NCBI GenBank assembly: GCA_036345935.2
Contig: JADWOT020000009.1
Coordinates: 9,887,899-9,951,898, forward strand
Direction of reading: 5' to 3'
DNA from: Taenia hydatigena
Taxonomy: Eukaryota > Platyhelminthes > Cestoda > Cyclophyllidea > Taeniidae
Length of the DNA: 64,000 bases
Under the pieces are notes generated by a model, which saw only the letters and a program-made list of their open reading frames with translations, ran no database searches and was not told where the DNA came from. The translations under genes were made by a program, and so were the position numbers. Position 1 is the stretch's first letter; each line of letters starts with the position of its first letter. This document shows, in pieces, positions 13,065 to 25,406 of this stretch.

Positions 13065-14484
13065 TTACGCTGTAGCCTTTGGACGTTCCAAATCCTTCTT
13101 CAGAGGGCCCTGTTAGGGGAAAAAATCGACATTAGTGGCAACACAATGAGCAAGACCTACCAAAAACGCCTTCTTCTCTGCGCGAGTTTGGAATCGGCCG
13201 TGACCGAATTTAGAGGAGGTGTCGATGAATTTGAGGACTACCTTCTCCAGAGCACGACGGCTAGTCTGTTGAATAAGACTCTTGCGAAGGGTGATGACAC
13301 GCTTACGAGGCCCCATGCAACAGCCCTTGATCATCACGTAATCGTTATTGACCTCGCCGTAGTGTGGGAAACCACCCATCGGGGTAATATTTTTAGCTGT
13401 TAGATCGTACTCCGTAGAAGCATTGCCCCTAGGCTTAATAAGAGCAGCAAGTTCCTTGTTTTCCTCCTTAGCAGCCTCTATCTTAGCGGCCTCAATTTGA
13501 GCCTGAACACCTAACAAATGGTTAGAATAGGTGGGTAGGCAAATTTACCAAGACCGATGCGGTAGATCTTCTTGTTCATTTCGGTGCGATGGAAGTAACC
13601 TTTCTGGCCAGCACGGGCAACGGTACGACCCACACGAGCTGGATGCCAAGCCCCAATACAGGCAACTTTACGAAGGCCCTTGTGAGTCTTGCGAGGCAAT
13701 TTCTTGGTGTGCCAACGAGATGTGACACCTTTGAAGCCTTTACCCTTAGTTACACCAATGACGTCGATCATCTCATCCTGAGCAAAAACATTTGCAACAG
13801 GAACCTGTTTTTCAAGGTGTTCACGAGCCCAGTCAACCTTCTGAGCAACGGTACCGCCATTGACCTGAATTTCCATAATGTGAGCCTTCTTCTGGCGGTG
13901 CTTCATCAACCTCATTTGAGTGTGAGCAATCACGCGGATGACAGAGCAGTATTTCTTCATCTTCTTAATGTCGTTGTTAATCGCCGCAAGACCAGCTTCG
14001 TCAGCCCACTTCTTAGAAGCCTTGGTAAACGCCTTTCGCTTCGACTTGCAGAAGTCCTTATAGAAGCGACGACGACAATCCTCGCTCAAGTGCTCAGCCC
14101 AGATGGTCTTAAAAGTGCGAAGACCCCTAGCCGTATGAATATAACCAACGATGCCAACAATGACCATTGGCGGACACTCGAGAATAGTAACGGGTTCAAC
14201 AATTTCCTTTTTGTGAACTTTAGATCCAGGCCGATCCACATCACGAACAACGTGAGTCATGCCAGCCTTGAATCCCATAAAGGCAGTGAGATGTGGTGGC
14301 AGCGATCGGCGATCCTTAGGAAAAGCCTTGCATTTACCACGAATGCGACGACTGCGCTTCTTGGGCGTAAAACCTAGAGAACCATGTCGAGGAGCCGAAA
14401 ACTTCCTGTGCGACTAAATGAAAACAGGGTTAAAGCTGGAGCCAGAAACGCAAATCTAGCACAGACCAAACCAGAACGCACCAT
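13065..14484 (-). CDS. RPL3: 60S ribosomal protein L3 (uL3), 4 exons
   Basis: Core protein of the large ribosomal subunit, lying near the peptidyl-transferase centre. Exons from the 5' end: 14484-14482 (ATG only), 14413-13549, 13510-13161, 13109-13065. Together they give 420 codons plus stop, close to the human 403 aa. The N-terminus reads [15 protein letters not shown], then [38 protein letters not shown] with the conserved Trp and His of the central loop, GAWHPARVG, and KFGHGRFQT near the end. The C-terminus is [14 protein letters not shown]. The first intron (14414-14481) begins directly after the initiator ATG, as in other animal RPL3 genes. The third is 51 nt and the second 38 nt. Transcribed head-to-tail with GSS and convergent with TMEM94. 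High expression is expected for this family. Confidence 0.98.
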
Positions 14485-15827
14485 GGTTGCAATCTCTAAT
14501 CACGCTACGAAAGCAAACAAGTGGAGTTAAACAAACTGGTCAAAGGAAATTTTGTAAAGGAGAAGAATATTAATTAACGCACACTAGTCGCACAAGAGGT
14601 TTCGTAAAATTTTTACTAGCTGAAATACCATCAACGCAAAAAATAGTTCTTTAGGCATTGCAGATTGCAATAAAACAGTGGTGTCACCTTTGTTCTGGGA
14701 AAATAAATAATATTTTTACCTTGAATCGTTATAGGCAGGACATTTTTAAAATACTCATAATAGTTATGCATTCAGCAGGACAGTAATACCAATGTGCCTT
14801 ATCGCATTTGTCGTGCTAAAATTTGAACAAAGTTTCGGACCACAAAAGATTACATATATGCATAGATCTTGGGTAAAATTTTGTAGCTTGGTAGATAAAC
14901 TATTTTTCGCATTACTTGACTTTTATTATTTTGCGATACAGGCTCACATCTTTGCTCATTTTATGATCTAGGAATAAGCTCAACTACTCACTTATGCAGC
15001 GATTTAGTGCGCCATCCATTCGGTTACTTTATTCCGCAGATAGCACTCCAGCAACTCGGCATAGGCTTCGAGGCTTGTTAATGGTACCTCAGCTTTTCCT
15101 TACACCATTGATGTACTTATTACAACTTCAAGACAATATCCTAATTTTGTCCACGTAATTAAACTGCGAAATTTGGACTTTTACAAATCCCATACTTTCA
15201 TATTACGAACTCGAATGCTCGACAACGCAAGTATAGACTCTCGCTGCGATTTTAACCGAGTAGGAATTCTTTTAATCACAATTTGTTCATTTAACTACAC
15301 TTTTCGTTGTTTACAACCTAGATGGAACGTCTTCGAGTGAGTGACAGGCATAACCTCGCCCACAGTACTGTCACTACACTATTCCGTGAGGGTTGATTTA
15401 TAAACACTAATCCATCAATGCATGGCGTACTACAGGTGGCATGCCATTTGGGATCCCTTTTTTGTTAACTAAGGATTTATCCGCTCATTCATATTCTAAG
15501 CCAAATGACATCTATCCTCGTGGATGAACGCGCTTTTGCGGTCGTTCGTACGAGCTAATTACAAAGGCGTGGAAACTGTTTTGTGACCACCCCGCATGTA
15601 TAATGCGATGGTAAAATGACAAGCTGTGGCTGATCCAAGTCCCAGAATTTGGACGTCTGAACTCAGTGATGCACATGTAAGTGCGCAATCACGTCAAACT
15701 ATTCCGTATAAGCTGCTTTTATCTGGCCTCGGGAGAAGGATTTCTGCAAATCAACAGCAAAAGAGAGTAATAACTTCCATAACTTCAATGCAGACCTATA
15801 AACAAGGAATCAAGGGGGAGAGGGCTT
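14485..15827. other. RPL3 upstream region and GSS 3' flank
   Basis: About 1.3 kb between the RPL3 ATG and the GSS stop codon, both on the minus strand. It must hold the RPL3 promoter and the GSS 3' UTR. A pyrimidine-rich stretch at about 14506-14515 (minus strand) could be a 5' TOP start, as usual for ribosomal protein mRNAs, but I cannot place the transcription start. No repeat or other gene seen. Confidence 0.35.
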
Positions 15828-18800
15828 TCAGAGCGGGGACGAGATGAGAAGAGGGGTGTCAAGGTTAGCAAACCCGGTAACCACACCGCCCTCATTGATG
15901 CCCAGAAGTTTAGTTCGCAGCAGGTGACCTGCGTCATGGTTCTCCAACTCTTCTGTGCCTCGGCTTCAAAAAAGGAGCGAGAAAAAAGAAGTTGAAAAGA
16001 CCTCAAATGAAATGCATCACACACCTCACTATTCCTTGTATGACTTCACCGAGGAAGCAGGAACAGTTATTAGTTATCTAAGCCACTATTTCAAGCATCC
16101 TTAGAGCACAATCTCGACAAATATGGTGTGGTGGTGCTGTGGTGTGCTAGCCAATTTTCCTCGTGCCTTTGATTATTGGTGGATTATGCGTGTTTTCATG
16201 AGACATAATTCATTTCCTAGAAGCTCGTTTTCGTTTAGGATCTCCTAGAAATCGCAACAGCAGTCCACTACACTCACCTCAACAGAACTCCATAGATGCC
16301 TAGCTCGGAGACCATTTGGCGGCGCAAAGGCGAGGGATACTCGATGCCGACTATGCAGTTCTCCATCACCGGTGGCTCAAGTCTCTCCATCAAGATGTAG
16401 GCATTAGCCTCCAACTTGCCCATCACCTCATCCAACTTTCGTACTATGTCGTCTACAAGGCAAGCATCACCTCTCATTAAGTCAAGTCTAATCATCCTAC
16501 TCCTTACTGCTACAAGCACGCTACCATGTGCGCCTGAGGTGCCACAATTCTTGCTGCATTCAACCCAAAGGTGCGTTGTGTTTACAGCGAAAAGTGAATT
16601 ACAGACACCAAGAGAGCATTATAAAGGGAATAATTTAGTTCCTCGATAACAGATTCAGCAAAACACAATCCTCATGGAGGTTGTGTAATCCTGGTTTGCG
16701 TTGCTCAAACGCTTAACCTCAGAATTACTTTAAAGCCTTTGGAAATTGCTCATTCCAGCAGTAACAGTGCGGTGGATCAAAATTGACCCTAAGATGAAAG
16801 ATATGCCCTAAAACCTCGAGCTTCACTACGGTGCGCGAGAATAAATAGAAGGAGCATCGAAGAAGAGTGCGTGAGAGGGAGACATGTCAATGGGTTGAAA
16901 GTACCGGAAAAAATTGGCTTTTGAGTGAGCTTTCTCGGAAAGTTTTGTTGACACGCACAAATTTTTCGCCCTCAGATTTACCTCCAAAATGACGTCCGAA
17001 TGGGCTAGTACCGAAACTAAAAACATCTTCGTTCCATGAAACCACATAGTGAGACAACTTCGCTCGCCTAATGCCCATCTTTTAGCCCTCTATTTCATCA
17101 GGAGAGGACCTACTTACAGGCCTTCACTCATTTCACACGAGATAAAACGAATGCCCGACTCACCCCCAAAGATGTTATTCCCACCACCCTCACGCTGGGG
17201 CTTAAGAACGAATTTGTCGGGATCACGGCGACACTCATCAACCATCTTATTGATGACAACGGGGTCGGCGAAATGAAAGTCGGTAGAGAGGACGGTCTGA
17301 CGCGCAAAAGTGGCCGCGAGCCGCTCCGCCGTTTGCGGACTGGCCCCAAAGCGTGACAACACCGTGGGACTGGCGGCGAGAGCGGTCTGGACGAGCTTCA
17401 TGTTCGCCAACAGGTAGTCAATCGAGGGACACTTGATCGCAAAACTTCGCTCCAGTCGCAGTTTCGTCCGCCAAGTCTATAAACAATTTATGAGGTGTAA
17501 ACATCACGTACCTATTGCAATCATATGCTAGTAGGTTTGAACTCATGGCATTTCTTGACCGCTGAACTTACGTGTTTGCTAAATTACCTCGTCGATCGTG
17601 GGTGGGTATGCAAGCACTTAGCTGTGATGGCTATGCCAAACAAGGAAAGCACTAGACAGGTAAATCCAATGACCAAATGACACGCATTAGCATCACCATG
17701 AGAATTTGTGCTTAGTACGAAAATCCTAAAAGAAAGGGTGGTGTATCCAAATACGTGGAGAAATTTGGTTGTTGAATGAAACTTGAGATGAGATCAATGA
17801 CAGATCCAACCAAGTTCATTTGGTTATCTTTTAATCTCCTCCCTTACTGAACGATTAAGCATGTGGGTTAAATTTTAAGTTCTGGCATTTCGCCACTTCC
17901 TGGTTTCACACAAGACATACTGCTATTTTGTAATGTTCGAAAAATTGTAAGAAATGAAGTGCCCATTCATGTCTAATTAACGATAGCATGTCACAAAGAG
18001 TGCCGTGGAAATGTTTTCAGGTCTAGTTGCACTCGTATAAAAGGTAAATCAGAGTGGGCCAGAGAAATAAATGCTGTGTGGCACTCCTAAGGCACTGAAA
18101 TTGGAAAGAACATGAAGGAAGGGCAAACACGACATAAGGGCTAGTTCCTGTTTCCTGAGTAAGCATAAACCAGATAAATAAAAAAATGTAAGATCAAACG
18201 ACTCGACAGCAGATTATGAAGTCACGGAGCGTTTACCTCCTCATCAAAGTGGGTTGGAGCATAACCAGTGCGGTAGTAGATAAGGGCGATTTCATGGCCA
18301 TCTCTGAGAACAATAAAACTCATTTACTAAGATGTGAACTTAGTTGCGCAAGGAAGGAAAGAGCATCACAACGCACACAAAGAGGCGTCCAGTAGCCTCC
18401 TCGACATCCACGTGTCCTGCGGACTCCGCGAGCTCAGCGAAGGTACGCCGAAGAAGACGAATGGAGGCATTGGCGCACAGCATAGCCTCCTCGATACTCA
18501 GCTGATCGTAAATGTTGGTCTCATTCTCCGACACCACCATGAGAACAGCTGGAAGGCCAGTGCGTTGAAGATGCGCACTGCTCTTCACGTATTCCTCTAC
18601 TGCGCGAGCGATCGCATTTCCAAACTTTGTGGCCGAGGGGCAGGCGGGTAACTGTAAGAAATTAAGCATTACATTCCAAAAGGTCTCTTTCAGAGGACCG
18701 CTTTTAACACTTCTGGGCTAAATGCCATTGAATTTTCGCCAATAAAGTGCACTAATAGCGATAAAACAGAGGCGAGACTATCATATCTGTAACTGCAGTT

Positions 18801-19850
18801 CCATAACTTCACATCAAGCAAATAGGCCAAAGATAATCTTCAGAGGTCCTTTTACATTATCGAACTTCCAAATGAATAATTGAAAATAATAATTGACCAA
18901 ACACACCGGTAAAAGCCATAAAATGAGCCTGCTTCAATTAAATTCATAGGAGACCTCTTAAGGTGTATACGCATCGTCGTCCAGCACGCACGCAGTATTC
19001 ATTTTTTACGCAAACACGAAAAATGGAAAGCTGTACCTGATCACACAAAAAGATCGATGAGATTTTAAATGCATCGGTGAGTTCAAAATGCAATTAAAAA
19101 GAGATTATCATCATTGCAAACCTTCGGTGCATTAGCGCCCAGCAGTTGATTCAATCGCCTTTGATGCACGTTGACCAAACGCTCGGCTATGCCACCAAAG
19201 CTGGAGGCGATGAAATTCATCTCAACCTGCTTCAGAGGACAACCAGGAAGAGCGGAGTGCAGCATGTAGTCGGATCGATTGAGGGACAGTCTGAGCGGTT
19301 GCACTGGACCCAGCTCGTGATCAAGCTGGTAGATTTTCCATAAATTATAAACATATTCATCTTGCGAAAGGACTCTGATAAATAAAATCAGGGATTCGTT
19401 TAAACGCTGTTTTATGCTAGCAATAGTAGAAATGATGGGTTTATGAATCATGCGGATGTTTAGCAGATGCTGACTAGAAGTGACGCTGATTAAAATGTGC
19501 ACAATAAAAAATGATTATTGATAAATTTGGCGCGTTGATGGTCCAATCTTACGGTTTAAAAGTTGATTTCAAAAATTCGTGGTCTGAGGCCACACAAAGA
19601 AATAGGCTATTGAAAGAACGTTGAATATCAACGGCTTCTTCAAACTGAGGTTGTGGATAGGGCGAAGGTAATAAAGTATGCTGAAGAGTCACAGTGACCC
19701 CATCAGGAGTCCGCTTCAAAACTCCTGCGAAAAATTTAGTGAATGTGGAGCAATATTACCATTAAGTGCAGCGAAGTCCTTGAAGCTTAAGAGCAAGTCC
19801 TTCAATTCCTGTTCGGAAAATCTTGACAGAAGAGATGTAATGACACTCAT
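15828..19850 (-). CDS. GSS: Glutathione synthetase, 8 exons
   Basis: ATP-dependent ligase of the eukaryotic GSS family. It joins gamma-glutamylcysteine and glycine to make glutathione in the cytosol. Exons: 19850-19760, 19724-19553, 19374-19122, 18651-18377, 18303-18237, 17476-17164, 16452-16278, 15963-15828. All phases close, giving 493 codons plus stop (human 474 aa). Diagnostic motifs: LNRSDYM (about 119-125, substrate binding), MNFIASSFGG, ENETNIYDQ, RLFVDGHEIALIYYRTGY, the ATP-grasp glycine loop FVLKPQREGGGNN (about 375-387), YILMERLEPP, SELGIYGVLL, and near the C-terminus GHLLRTK with the glycine-rich lid INEGGVVTGFANLDTP. The start ATG follows an AG with a pyrimidine-rich tract 7 nt upstream, possibly a cis- or trans-splice acceptor. 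The first intron is only 35 nt. Thiol metabolism is a known weak point of flatworm parasites. Confidence 0.97.
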
Positions 19851-21671
19851 TTTCCTCTAGACAAGAAGACCTGAGTTAATCTTAAAAACGATAAAATGTT
19901 TACACGATGTGTATCTTTCTTCGGCAGAAGCAAACTCCTCAAATACAGAATCAGGTTCCCGTTTTTTAAGAGGTTGGCTGTGTTCAGAGGTTGAAATTAG
20001 TCTGGGCCAAATTCACTGTTGGGAACGAAGAAGGCAAGGAATTAAAAAGTGGCGTAGCCTAGAGCCCACAATTAATTGCATATTCCTCAAGACAGCACAT
20101 ACGACTGTTGAATGTGTTGTTTCTTTATTACGTCGCAAATTTCAAGGATGGGATCGAAGCTTTTAGTGCTATAACAATCACTGCGGAAAACCAACTAACC
20201 ATACGAGAAACGCGACATAGAACAACGTTTCAGCGTGTAGCAACTCTCGCGCCCCGTCCTTTAACTCCGAAAATTAAGACTTTAAACAACCACATACCCA
20301 ATAACCTTCTAAAAGGTAACGCCGCATCAAGAGAGAAAGCAGTGCATTTCGCATGCACAGATTTCGCGAAATAAGTAAATATGTCAACCAATAAAGCCTA
20401 TGCAATGTTAACTATGTAAACTTTCCTGAAGGGCATTATTATAGAGGAAAGTTATTTTAAGAGAATAGCGATCCACAAACAACTCTGTTGGTTGTGATGG
20501 TGATGCAAGAGTGCTTTAATAATCCTTAAATCGCTGTAACGAACACTTATCTATACTACTTATTGGTAGCTCCTACTCTAGCATACCCGTAGAATGAAGT
20601 TTTCTGTGGCTTATGTACTGCATACGAAGAAATGACTGAGTAGATGGAATAAGTGCTTGGGTAAATGGATATGAGTGGATAAGTACGGGATGAATGGGTG
20701 CATGAATGTACACAGGGTAGGTGGACGGATGGGTGGAGGAATGAATACAGAAGGATGGATAAAGAATAAGTATATAAATACGCGATGGATGTGTAATGGA
20801 TGAGTGCCTTAATACGAGATGAATGATCACGTGATGGTTGCATAAGAAGAGCTACTCCAACCGTCATGAAGTGCCTAGTTATTTACATAAGTTGCTCTGC
20901 TGTGCAGGTGTACAATGGAGGAGAGTGTAAAAGCGCACCTTTGTTTTTTCTAGCTAAATTCAGGTTCCGAAATTGGGTAGAATTTAACAAAGAACCAGCG
21001 ACCATTCGTTACGCTAGCGATGAAATGGAAGCGCCCCAAAACCACACGTTAGGTGACTCATCGCCCAGCTGGAGCTTTAAGTGACCCGTGTAGATTGCCA
21101 TCAGTCTAAAATAAATTCAATAAATGTTACCAAAGCCCTCTCCCCTCCCCCCAAAACCTGATCGTAGCATTCCTACAACTATACCGTCCCCCTAAATTTG
21201 ACATCAACGCGTGTTCTCACAGCAACCTCCAGGTCATAGTAACCGCAAAAACACCCCATACGGGAGCTCCAACATCAACATGCATTCACCGAGGCATTTA
21301 TTATTTGTTTCATTGAATGTACGCATACATTGGTGGCGACAATGGTACAAACACAGATTGGACCGTCATATCAACAAAGATGAAGAGCGAAGGACTTAAA
21401 ATGGGAAGTGAAATAAAAGAGAAAAATAATTGACGCGGCACGGTGAAAACGAATCACACTCACACACACACGCGTCGGTATTAGCAAGGAAGAGCTAATA
21501 CCATTGTTATCACCAGCTTTCAGTCGAACGCAAAAAAACACCAAGCGCGGGCAACGAATGTCGACCGAGCGTGAGGTAACGCACGGAAACATTCCAGAGA
21601 AAAAGCATCAATGTGTGGAAAAAGAGAGTACGAAGAGTCAGTCAGTCAGTGGTAAACTAATTAAGACAAGA
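19851..21671. other. Gap between GSS start and TOP1 3' end
   Basis: Contains the GSS promoter side and the DNA beyond the TOP1 poly(A) signal, both genes being on the minus strand. Two open frames on the plus strand (19909-20166 and 20108-20374) resemble nothing I know and are not supported by splice signals. It also holds the degenerate GGAT tract listed separately and short CA runs near 21454-21472. Confidence 0.4.
20636..20835. repeat. Degenerate GGAT/GAAT-rich tract
   Basis: Some 200 bases made mostly of GGAT, GAAT, GTGGAT and GGGT words in a loose 4-nt rhythm, much eroded. The minus-strand translation is a low-complexity string rich in Ser, Thr, His, Pro and Tyr, and is not a real protein. 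It looks like an old simple repeat. Confidence 0.6.
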
Positions 21672-21677
21672 TTTATT
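21672..21677 (-). terminator. Poly(A) signal AATAAA for TOP1
   Basis: Minus-strand AATAAA about 56 nt past the TOP1 stop codon (21735-21733), a fitting place for the end of its mRNA. Confidence 0.6.
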
Positions 21678-21732
21678 TACAGTTTGCGCGCGCACACACA
21701 CGGCGGTTGTAGAAGCGAAGTGACGGCGAGCC

Positions 21733-24700
21733 TCAGAAGTCATCTTCATCTCCCGCCTCGTCATCAGGCTCCTCCTCATCCTCCTGCTTCAACTGATTTG
21801 TAGCCTTGTCCGAAGTGAGGTCAGTAAACTTGTAATCCTCCGTGGCCATCTGAATCGCCCACATGAACTTCTCTCGTTGCGTCCTGTTGTAGACTTTCTC
21901 AATTGGAATGTTGTATCGCTTGCACCTACCGTTGCACAAATGCACATTGTTAACAAAAACAAAAGAAATGAAAAAAAGACAATACACTCGGATCGAATGG
22001 CTACTACTATACGCCCCTAACACTGCAATGAATAAAGCAGTCATAGCACCGGCCGAACTGTCAGTCCAGTTTTCAAACAGTTGACTTAAACGCCCTCGAT
22101 AAGGGGAGCACATCAGCCTGGTCCACATAGGAGCCAACATCAGTTTGGGGAGAAGTAGCAAAAAAGTCATAGAGGCTCGAAAGGGCCCCATTAGGAAATA
22201 AATTGGTATGAAGATGGCTCGTACACAATCACACGCAGAGAGCGGTGCACAACACAGGAATAAACACCAAAGTGACGACCTTCACAAAGCGCTCTGTGTA
22301 AGTGTAAGCAGAGCCTATCACAAACAAAACAGTCAACGTTAAAAAAATACAATCGAAAGAGAGGTGCACAACTGCCCTCTTACCAGGCGACCGTGATCCG
22401 AGGATCCAAGTAATTGAGCTTGCTCGTGCTCAAGGCAATAGTCTTGTTCTCATCCCTATCCGTGGCTTGAACCTGAAGTTTCACCAGCTGCTCTTTCAGA
22501 GTGCCAAGGCGCTTTTTTAACTTCTCGTACTGTGCTCGCTTTGCTGCGGTCTTTGAGTGCGAGTAGTCCGCTTTAATCTGCCTTGCCTCCTGCATAAGAT
22601 CAGCTATCTGTTCCCTCTTTGCATCAATCTGGGAGGCGAAAAAAAGACAACAAATTATGATGCATTAAACGGGAAAAAACGCTGACCGCTTGTACCTAAA
22701 TATAGTGCTGACCACAAAGGGCTACTTGAAAAGGCAATAGGAAATATCACACGCCTGTAAATTATCAAAGTGTAGCTGGAAGCGGGGAAGATTGAAAGTA
22801 TTAGAGATAACAAGGCTACCTTTTTCTGCAAATTCTCCATGGAGGTGGAGAAAGACTTAGGCACCGCACGCTGATGGTTGCAAAGAACGGCAACAGTACG
22901 ATTGGCACGATTGTAGGCGAGAACCTTCTCAGCCGGCATGTCATCCGGATTGGTGAGACGCTGCAGCTGCTCCTCAAGGGTTCGGCTAGCATTGTAAGTA
23001 CGAAAAACTTTAGCCGTAAGGCCGTCCATTAATTCTCGAAGGTATTGATTTAGTGTAGTTGTGTTTAGCCGATCAAAAAGATCATCGCTGCCTTGTTTGT
23101 TCTTGATAAAGATCTTTAGATTCTTAAAAACACGCTTCGGCACAGAGACAGAGTTTTGGTAACGAATCGAATCCTTGCCGGGAAAATCAAACTCCACAAC
23201 GTATGGCTTGCCGTCCAACTCTTCGTGAAGTTTAATGTGTTCACACCGTAAGGAACAGCAACCCACCGTGTCTGCTTCATCCTCATCTTTTTCATTTCCG
23301 GCACGCAAGGCCAACTTGAAAAAAGTTGAACAATGACAACCCGTTAGTGTCAATTGGCAAACATTATTACACTGGTAAAAGATGGGTAAATTTAACTCAA
23401 GATTAAAAATAACCATTAGCGACAATGCGGAGAACACTTGTAACCAATCGGCTTGACGAAACTTGCGGCGAGCACGGCTTCGAGAACGTCTGATAGAGTA
23501 TACCTTCTGATAGTCAGTACTGCCTTTTTCTGCCAAAACATGCTTCTCAATCGCGATAATGAGCTCGTTAATCGAAAAAACCTTAACCAACGACAGATTG
23601 ATCGAGATCCAGGTTTCAATTCTACACGTTTAGGTCCTCGCATGAATAAACTGGATTAACACACAACATGAACTACAAACCCTCTAGTTGGTGAAGCATG
23701 GTAGTAACGCTCAAATAACGTAGATGAGTAATGTCTTTGACAAGCAGCTTTGACGCGAAATCAAATCCATTAATAGCAGTAGCGACGATCCATCGTTGAT
23801 GTCAGGGCACAAAGGCGTATAAATGATGATTCAAAAATTCAAATAAGTTGACTGACCAGCAGAGATAGGTGGTCTACCAGTCCTACTTTAAAAAGCTGAA
23901 GTTAACCAGCCGAGACGGCATCTATGTGTAGTGCATTTAAACACAAAATAGGTCCAAAGTGGCGCAGAGCCCGCATACACAGAAAAATTAGCACCAACTT
24001 GCGACTAATAAAGTGTAGCCCACCTAACACTGCTAGTTCCAAACGGTAAGCAGTGAAGACTCACAGATAAAAACGTACCTTGTCAATGAAGTAAAGAGCC
24101 ACAGCACGTTGACGAACGCGCATTTCTTTGGACTTAAAATCGGCACGATAGTCGGCGCGAATCTTATCCACACAGCTGTGAAGTTTTCTGGCAACTTCAT
24201 ACTTCTTCCAGTCCTTTTCTCCCTGCAAGCACAATGTTAGCAATGAAAACATCGCTCACCTTTAGACGGGAGGAAGCATTGAGCATAACATACTTAAAGT
24301 TGTTTTGGACATTTTCAACCCAACATGCCAACCATGTAACGGTGTTATCATGGCGCACTTCTTTCCAACGGTGACCCGCAGGAGGGGACGGAACTTTGGC
24401 ATCCTTTGAACAATTAATTATAACATCCTCAGGCAGTATACGCTTCTTCAGCATGCCAGTTTTGGGGTGATTACCACGCCCGCGAAACAAACCCGGCGGT
24501 TCAATACGGAAGTTGGCGATTCTCTGTTTGTGACCATCAAGCACACAAAAACCGTACTGCTCCACAGTACGCTGATTTTCCTCCTTGATCCGCTGTTTTT
24601 CCTCCTTAGGCATGCTCTTTCGCTCCTCGGCCTTCTTCTTGTAATACTCCGCATAATAAGTGAAGTCGCATTTTGACAGTTTCCTAATGATTTGTTTTTC

Positions 24701-25406
24701 CTCAAGAGTCATTACCTAGAGAGTCATTAAATTTGACTTTCACAAACCCTTTGCCAGTCCTTAAAAAAGTTATTATTAAAGACCTCCATTTTTGTATAGT
24801 CGTGGTCCAGCATCTTAGCGTAAAATCCAGCGACCTCTTCAGCCGGCTCCGACAATTTTATGCGCTGACCATCGTAGAAAAAAGGGACATTTTCGGGTAG
24901 TGGCACATAAGGAGGGGCAAACAACGGGCCGTTGTGCTCCAGAAATCGCCACTTGTATTTGCCATCACTGTTCCTTTCTTCCCACCACTTCCACACGGTT
25001 TCGCTTTCTTCCTCCTTTGTTCTTTTCCTTGGTGTAGGATTAGCCGATTTTGATTTAATATCATTTTTAAAGGGGCTCCTTTCTGGCTTTATTCTGATAT
25101 CGTTATCTGTCGGCTCCGACTTAGGACGTTTCTTCTAAAAACGAAAATGTGATCCCGTAAAGAAACTTGCCGGGTAATCAGATAGAGTATCATTGTACTT
25201 CCTCTTCCGCGACTCCTTCATTCTATACAACAGAGTAAATAAATTAATGGCTACACTTACTTCGTGGCCAACGGAACATCGTCATCGTCACTGGACGAAT
25301 AAGTACGCTTCAAACTCATGCGTGCAGCCAGGGGCACATCGTCATCCTCATTCTTTATGTCATGAGAATTTCCGTTGTTCATATTCACGATATCGGAAAT
25401 CGCCAT
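21733..25406 (-). CDS. TOP1: DNA topoisomerase I (type IB), 8 exons
   Basis: Nuclear type IB topoisomerase that relaxes DNA through a transient 3'-phosphotyrosyl link. Exons: 25406-25261, 25222-25171, 25134-24748, 24715-24260, 24222-24079, 23314-22820, 22628-22384, 21925-21733. These give 705 codons plus stop (human 765). N-terminal region: short, acidic and basic, with two DDDVPLA copies and a KKRPK nuclear-localisation-like motif. Core: [88 protein letters not shown] (catalytic Arg), [13 protein letters not shown] (catalytic Lys), LCNHQRA (His). C-terminal domain: [15 protein letters not shown] with the active-site Tyr at about 633, ending in an acidic tail. Intron 2 (25170-25135) uses GC-AG; see findings. 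The N-terminal domain is much shorter than in vertebrates. Target of camptothecins in other animals. Confidence 0.98.
25135..25170 (-). other. 36-nt GC-AG intron in TOP1
   Basis: On the minus strand the donor reads G then GCAAGT and the acceptor TTTTTAG. With this donor the DDDVPLA exon and the KKRPK exon join in one frame. The neighbouring GT donors (offsets 9, 24 and 56 of the same exon) all break it, and reading through meets an in-frame TAG. Confidence 0.7.

Noticed and set aside
13589..14377. Long plus-strand open frame of 262 codons
   Set aside because: Antisense shadow of the RPL3 coding exon, whose identity is certain.
20556..20867. Minus-strand open frames rich in His, Pro, Ser and Tyr
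   Set aside because: They translate a degenerate GGAT simple repeat.
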